NCBI GenBank assembly: GCA_022385805.1
Contig: MU277691.1
Coordinates: 121,366-185,365, forward strand
Length of the DNA: 64,000 bases
Direction of reading: 5' to 3'
Source: Pilatotrama ljubarskyi
Lineage: Eukaryota > Basidiomycota > Agaricomycetes > Polyporales > Polyporaceae
Shown here: piece by piece, positions 58,413 to 64,000 of the stretch
Layout: each line of letters opens with the position of its first letter
Position numbering within the stretch: position 1 is the first letter of the stretch
Translations under genes and position numbers: made by a program
Notes under the pieces: model-generated
Told to the model about the DNA's origin: nothing
What the model saw: only the letters and a program-made list of their open reading frames with translations
The model's database searches: none

Positions 58413-59756
58413 TCACTCCGTATGCGCGTATATGCGCACTAGGATGAGACCCCTGTGGTACCATTGCTTTGCAGGCAAAAGGAAGGACGCCTGCACGCCC
58501 ACGGCAGGAGAGGATGTGGCCATGCCGTACCACCAGAGCGCATTTCCGTCTCAGCATATTCCCAAGGACTTATGTCAAGCAGTCGAGTAGTTATAATCTA
58601 GAGCAGTTCCATAGCAGTTAGCAGAATGTGTCGTAGCCGATGCGACACAGTGCGAGTGGCAGTCGCGGTCGACTTCCAGTCAAGAAGTAAGTACTCGCGG
58701 ACGCCGGTGAGCTTGACGCGCTCTCAGATCTCAGATCTCGAGGTTCATCGTGTACTCAAGTTACATAGCCAGAGTGTAGCATGATGTACGTACGCCGCTC
58801 TGCACGCCATTATCAATGCATGTGCTCCCTCAGATCTCTTGTCGTCTTGAGAGCCCTTCGCTGTCATGCTGCGCCTGCAGAAGACATCAAGGAATGGGCC
58901 AAGACCTCAACGAGTGAGGTTTCTGGCACACGACCTGCGATACTTACAACGACGTCGACGTCCGCCGCTAACCCATCCTCCGGCCTATCCTCAAACGTAC
59001 GCGCAATATGCGATATCCTCACTGCGGCGACGGAAGAACTGTGTAACTGGCTCGGAGTCCCATCAAACGCTGGGTCCCCGAGACGTTGACGCTCCGACCA
59101 ATACCTCAAACCCTAGCAGGATCCCCCAAAGTGCGTCCGTTTTGTACTCATCCGTCACGTACACGGACTGACTCCCTCATGGTAGCCCAACGAGGGAGCC
59201 AGGAGGCTTTCGCTGGACATTCTTACCGGACGGGCTCCACCATTCTTACTTGCCACACTGGCGACTCACCCATCTATCTAACCTACCAGCGGTACCTTGG
59301 ATCAACGTGATTACCAACGTAGTCGACAGTGTCTCGCATCGTAAGGCTATTATCCGATAGGTCTTCACCTTGCAGAGGCTACAACCTGAGTGATCGGGCA
59401 TGCTGATTTGCTGATTCTGCGCTTTCAAGCAGCACGGACTGCAAGTTCGCGGAATCATGGAATCCTCGTTCAGCCGAGGCCGGCCGTACGCTGCCTGTGG
59501 AGTGCGACAACTGTGACATCTGGGGCCTTGCACATCTTCTCATGCTCGCACCTGTCGGCGGCGCTGCTTCCGAGTCTGAGAGTAAGCTTCTTCTCACATG
59601 AGAAGTATGGGTAGATAGATGTACCGACGACGCCGTACTTTACAGCACTCTGCCATTGCGACTGGTCCACTTTGGACGAGACAAGAAAGAGATATTGGAA
59701 ACGCTATGATGGGGCCACCGTTTCGCATCATGATGTGAGATTCGCTACGGGCCGAT
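58413..59756. other. Non-coding or unrecognised stretch
   Basis: 1.3 kb upstream of the aspartyl-tRNA synthetase. Short frames on both strands, none with family resemblance. Confidence 0.45.
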
Positions 59757-61761
59757 GTGCATACAGCCCAACAAGGTCAGAGGTCTCGGATTCGGACTGC
59801 GAAGGCTCCAGGTCTGGGGAACAGTCCTAGTATATCTGGAACTGAAGACGCAGATGCTGCTGATGCAGGCGATACGGATGCGAGCAAGCCTGATCACTCT
59901 GCCGCTGGTGAGGACCACATCCAACTCCTTCCAACTCGTTTATCGATGCGAACAATCGTGTCCTCTACATCTTGACAGAGAGTGGCACCTACACAGGCGC
60001 CGCCTATGCTGCCCAGCGCCATCTGCTGCTTACAACACTCGATCCTGTTCCACTGATACCCCTCGTCTGCGTGGCAGATGAAGAGAACATCATACCACTG
60101 ATGTGCAGCGCCCTTCACCACCACAGGACGTTGTGCGTTGACACGCCCATACTCGGAGTAGTATAGACACCAGGCGATGGAGTGTGTCGCATCCTGTGTG
60201 GTTGGCCCGCGAATGAAGACGCCACGACAGATATCGTATGCTCTGCCACTTTGGAAGCCCAATTGTGAAGCACTGACCAGCAGACGTAGGAATCATCTTG
60301 GGCCACCATTGCTTCGCCTTCAAGCGACGCGACCACCAGCTGTGATGGCGCGTTCAATCTACGTTCGCCTACTTACACTCGGGCCTTCGCCCTATTCCTG
60401 GAACAGACATGCGATCATCTCCTGCAGAGCCCTATTAGTACAATGGCAGTCGCAGGGGTCGAGGGCCCTGAAGCGCCCCAGTCCAGCGACAGACCAGTGA
60501 TGTGGAGGGCCGACACCATCTACGAAGCGAGTAACGACGTTCCTGGCGAGGATGGAGACATGCGGCTCGATATGTGGTTGAAGGTAATCAACGAACTAGA
60601 GTGCGCACTTCTCAGCAGATGTCGAATGGAGAAAAGAACTCACGTGTCTCTTGGCAGCTCGAAGCGAGACTTCAGCTGGGAGCGAGAATCAGCCGTTGGA
60701 AAGGCTTTTCGACATGACCTGACACGGCCACGGTAGGCATCGAGTCACCCACATGCTTAAACACGACGCTGACACCATGACAGCTTCGCATGGCCTTCTG
60801 TACCATTTCCTTGGTAAGCAGTGAAACAGCAATCTCACCGTCGCTCTGGTTACTCACCGCATGGAACTCAGGCTACTCCAAACGAAGCTCTGACTTCATC
60901 CATCCCGGGATCTGCGAGTGGTCACCGGATCATCATGTTCTTACGTTGGCCTTCCTGCCGAACTCACAAGCACCACGAATCCTACATCGGAAAACTATTC
61001 ACCATGCTCCATCCGCTCGGCCATCTCTCGTCCGAGGTTCTTATATTCTATTCCTGACTCGACGTGCAGCATATGCTGACCGGACTTCCAGGACTGTCAA
61101 TGTCTATCGCAATATGTGACCTGCAATGAAAGCGCGCCTCCATGTATATCCTCTTTCGGGCGAGCACGGTGCTGTGACTGTCCCACTCCATGGGTTCTTC
61201 GAAGAGTTGCATGCTGCGCTAAGAGGTGCCGCTGCCCGTGAACTCCAAAGCACGCTCCCTTTCATTGCCTGTGACACCTTGGAGAACCGGGCTTCCGGTT
61301 CTGCTGCTCCAGAATACTCTAAGGACGTAGCGGGGGCGCCCACATACGAGCCGCTGCACCTTCGGGTGCTTATCATCACTTTCCAGGATGTTGGGGATGC
61401 CCTCGACAACACTACCCGAAATCAGCAACACATGGGCTGCACCAGCGCCGTGCGTATTCTCCTGGCCTCGGAGTGGCGGATTTCCCGGTCTGTGGACTGT
61501 CCATTTCCGGTCCGTACGGCATCCTCTGCATGGCATGGTACTCTTCGCAAGACGAGGTGAGGCACCACCGTCGTGAAGGCGGCAATTTGTGCTGACCATC
61601 GGTTATTCAGTGCTGCTATATCGTGGATCGCAACACTTGACCTCACCGAGGAGAGTGGCGTGCTGCGCTACGTCGCCTTCTTGGCGGAGATCCAGGAGCA
61701 TGCGCGAGAACTCCAGAGACGAGTTGAGGTCGCGAAACCTGAGCTGATCAAGAGGGCGTAG
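59757..61761 (+). pseudogene. Possible decayed multi-exon gene, agaricomycete orphan family
   Basis: No single intact frame, but several + strand blocks look coding: an acidic leader (about 59760-59930), FIDANNRVLYILTESG to CVDTPILGVV (59940-60166), directly continued in the same frame past a TAG by TPGDGVCRILCGWP, then WRADTIYEASNDVPGEDGD (about 60500-60560), GLSISGPYGILCMAWYSSQDE joined through a good GTGAGG...TTCAG intron to CCYIVDRNT, and in a shifted frame DLTEESGVLRYVAFLAEI (about 61640-61690). The internal TAG and the frame change suggest mutation. No known domain. Some minus-strand frames here are also open, so strand and reality are uncertain. Confidence 0.35.
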
Positions 61762-62052
61762 ACTGAAGCAGGAAGAGCTTCATTGAGGTCGACTCTACGC
61801 TCGCAGCTGGACGACTACAACCTCTGGCCGAAGAAGCATTGGGAAGAGGACTAGAGATCGGTCCACGCGATGGACCAAGTACACCCAGCCGGAGGACGCC
61901 GGCAACAGCGCAGAACGATGCATATCCGGGAAAGCATTGAATATCATCCTGACGCATAGATGGTATGTTCTAGAGCGACACGGAGAGCATTACGATTACA
62001 GTCCAGAAGCGATGTCCTCGTCGAGCGAGCCAATCGAGGGTGCGCCAAATAT

Positions 62053-63597
62053 TCACTTCAGAGATGCGAATCCGACAGCATTTTCCGCGAAGGAGAACGC
62101 AGTGTACACGTTCTTCATGAAGCTACGACAATCGTGAGCCCGGCGTTACATTTCGGTAGAGTGTGAATTCTCCCTCACCTATCTCCCAGCAGCCACACCT
62201 GATCCCCCAGGCCGACATCTTGACCAGCAAGGGCACCGACGCATTGGCCTGAACCCGCCTCGGTCTCTCCGAGATTCAGACTGAAAAGTATGTCAACGCT
62301 CTGCTCGGCCCGAAGAGCGATGAGGTACTGACTTCGCTGCGCTGATCTCCCAAGACTTGCCACCCCAACTGAATGCGATCTTAGGAGGGGCATCGCACGG
62401 GTAAGAGTAGTACCCGTCGGCCTCATCGTACAATTCCGACCCCTTCACGGCAGCGTACACTTTCTTCACAGCGTCGGGCGGGCCGTACATGATTGTCGTC
62501 CCGGAGTCGATGACCGTCCGGAAACTTGGCACGGCCTTCACGGTTTTGCCGTTCACCACCGCTTGCGCGCCGCCGATTTGCCAGAACCCATCCTTAGACG
62601 AGACGTTGTGGTATTCGAGGGAACCCTTGTACAGCGACGTGTTCGTGCCGCCAATGTAGAGCTCAGAGCCCGTCGTCGCGAGCTTGAAAGCGAAGACGTT
62701 CTTAGCCGCGTGTTCCTGCTTAAAGGCGTTGATGACGAACGGGTTCTGGCAGTTCGAATATCAGCACGGATGGGGTTCCCTGTCAAGCTGAAGATGGGAG
62801 CAGCACCTGTCCGAGATTGGAGATGGCAGGGAACGCCAGTCCAAGCACGCCGTCCACCGGATCTTCGCCGAACTCAGATGACTCTCTCATAACAGCGGAG
62901 AAGTATTGTCTGGTAGCGTTTATACCGCCAACGGTCACTATATACATCCCGTCAGAGTTCGCCGGAGAATCGAGGGGCGTTAGCGTCCATACCTGTGTCG
63001 GTGAAGATTGGACCGGAGGCTGAGGAGCCGTCTCCATACTCGATCTCGAAGGTGCCGTTGTTCTTCACCGAGGTCGATGACGCCGCCGGGTCGTACAGCT
63101 GGTGCGACTCGCACGTCTTGCAGGACGAGGACGGCACCCAGAGGTCTGACGAGCCCGTATCGAAGTCGATCAAGAAGTCCACCGGGGGAGTCCCAATGGA
63201 GACCGTCCCGGCCCATTCCGAGTCGTCCTCGAGGTCTGTGAGCGGCACGCTCTGTCTCTTCTTGAGGACGTCTGCGGGGTATGTAGCGAGAGCCGGAATC
63301 CTCGTCACGTTCTCAGGCAGCCGCCCGGTGTTGCGGTGGAAGTTGATGATGTTTCTGCGGTACTTGCTGGTTGGGCGTGTCAGCTGTACTTGGCCAAGAA
63401 CGAAAGGACGCAGCAGCTGCGTACTTGACAATCTTGACGCTGTGGCGCTTGGCCTCGAGAAGGTCAAACGTCCCATCGGCCTTGGTGAGTCGACTACGTT
63501 TTTGCAAAGGTATCCGGACGACGCCATCGCCTTCGTAGGGCACGGCAGTAGCGAGGAAGGCGAAGGCCAAGACGATCAAGACAGTTTTGCACGACAT
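62053..63597 (-). CDS. Secreted aspartic protease, polyporopepsin-like (A1)
   Basis: Pepsin-family endopeptidase secreted at acid pH. Signal peptide MSCKTVLIVLAFAFLATAV, then a basic propeptide. The mature enzyme has both catalytic motifs, LIDFDTGSSDLWVPSS and TVIDSGTTIMYGP, plus EIEYGDGSSASG (flap), VDGVLGLAFP, YIGGTNTSLYKGSLEYHNV and WLLGDRFMKNVYTAFS. The two Cys near CETCESH-like SCKTCESHQ and the Asp-Thr-Gly/Asp-Ser-Gly pair are intact. Introns at about 63374-63430, 62938-62992, 62752-62809, 62285-62336 and 62136-62189; the end FASLK is at 62053. Runs of + strand frame over 61937-62137 are antisense to it. Confidence 0.93.
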
Positions 63598-64000
63598 TGC
63601 GGTGCCCAAGGTGGAGGTAGGAGGCCCCGGGCAGAGGAGGAGAGGTTGGTGCCGCAAGAGCATTTGTCGAGTACATCCTTATAGACAGACCGGACCTTCG
63701 GGCGATTTGAGCGGCGCAGAATCGTGATATGGATGGCTGCTGCTTGCCTATCACTTTTCATTCCGGGGAGATCGAAGAAGGTACAAGGAATTGTACTCGC
63801 TCTCACCTAGGCCGTCACTGAAATCTTGAACGGTGGCAAAAGATGTAGTGTGTTAGATATAGCCAACTGCCACTGGCGCGTCCATTCATGCATGTAGAAG
63901 CAAGATACGTCAGCACATATCTGCTTCGTCAATTGATCAACACCCCACGGCGCGTCTATCTGCTGACGAGGTCTTCGAGTTGTTCATGAGGCTATGCGAG
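63598..64000. promoter_or_regulatory. Aspartic protease upstream region
   Basis: Last 400 bases of the window; no further gene. CTATAAGG on the minus strand near 63671 is a possible weak TATA element. Confidence 0.35.

Noticed and set aside
60672..61130. Minus-strand gene suggested by VESGIEYKNLGREMAERMEHG-like segment
   Set aside because: Exons can be drawn but match no family I know and conflict with better + strand blocks; left unannotated.
61937..62137. Extension of the decayed + strand gene to 62137
   Set aside because: These bases are the last exon of the aspartic protease on the minus strand (GFASLK end).
1..64000. tRNA, rRNA and CRISPR arrays
   Set aside because: Scanning by eye gave no A/B box pairs with cloverleaf potential, no rRNA and no repeat-spacer pattern; CRISPR is not expected in a fungus.

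Overview
The window is nuclear DNA of a basidiomycete fungus, most likely an Agaricomycete and perhaps a polypore. The evidence is the very short introns (mostly 43-65 nt, GT...AG with CTGAC/CTAAC-like branch points) that interrupt almost every gene, GC-rich codons, closely packed genes, and several protein types typical of this group: a polyporopepsin-like aspartic protease, an expansin-like secreted protein, a GPI-anchored GH128-type glucanase and the large agaricomycete chymotrypsin-like family. I rebuilt the exon structures by hand. For most genes the summed exon lengths are multiples of three and the spliced protein matches a known family, but no transcript evidence was available.

Region 1 (1-18 kb) is conserved housekeeping, mostly in divergent and convergent pairs: ARG8 (partial), CWC21, riboflavin kinase FMN1, TFIID subunit TAF8, a SNAPC4-like five-repeat Myb protein, SND2/TMEM208, a single-pass cysteine-rich membrane protein with an apparent frameshift, a large SFR1/MEI5-like recombination protein, an NmrA-like dehydrogenase and a METTL3/IME4 m6A methyltransferase.

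Region 2 (about 18-31 kb) looks accessory. It holds an 865-residue tyrosine-recombinase-like protein (DUF3435/FluG type) with the catalytic R...R...H...Y set and twin C2H2 fingers, a seven-helix membrane protein, a chymotrypsin-like protein with an apparent frameshift, an orphan protein, an assembly gap with homopolymer tracts, a palindrome plus 24-nt tandem repeat, and a (GA)n microsatellite.

Region 3 (31-58 kb) returns to compact conserved genes: a GST, a GH128-type glucanase, PET191 and IBA57 (mitochondrial genes sharing 124 bp of upstream DNA), an AcpS-type PPTase, ELP2, an eIF4A-like protein whose helicase motifs are nearly all destroyed, an RRM protein, an FMC1-like LYR protein, SmF, NC2-beta, MAK32, an expansin-like protein, LYS5, an IVY1-like I-BAR protein and mitochondrial aspartyl-tRNA synthetase.

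Region 4 (58-64 kb) has a poorly coding stretch that may contain a decayed gene, followed by a secreted aspartic protease. Many of the conserved genes act in gene expression (spliceosome, Sm core, TFIID, NC2, SNAPc, Elongator, m6A). This is probably background clustering rather than a functional unit. The two most unusual items are the recombinase with its surrounding island and the pseudo-helicase at 41-44.5 kb.
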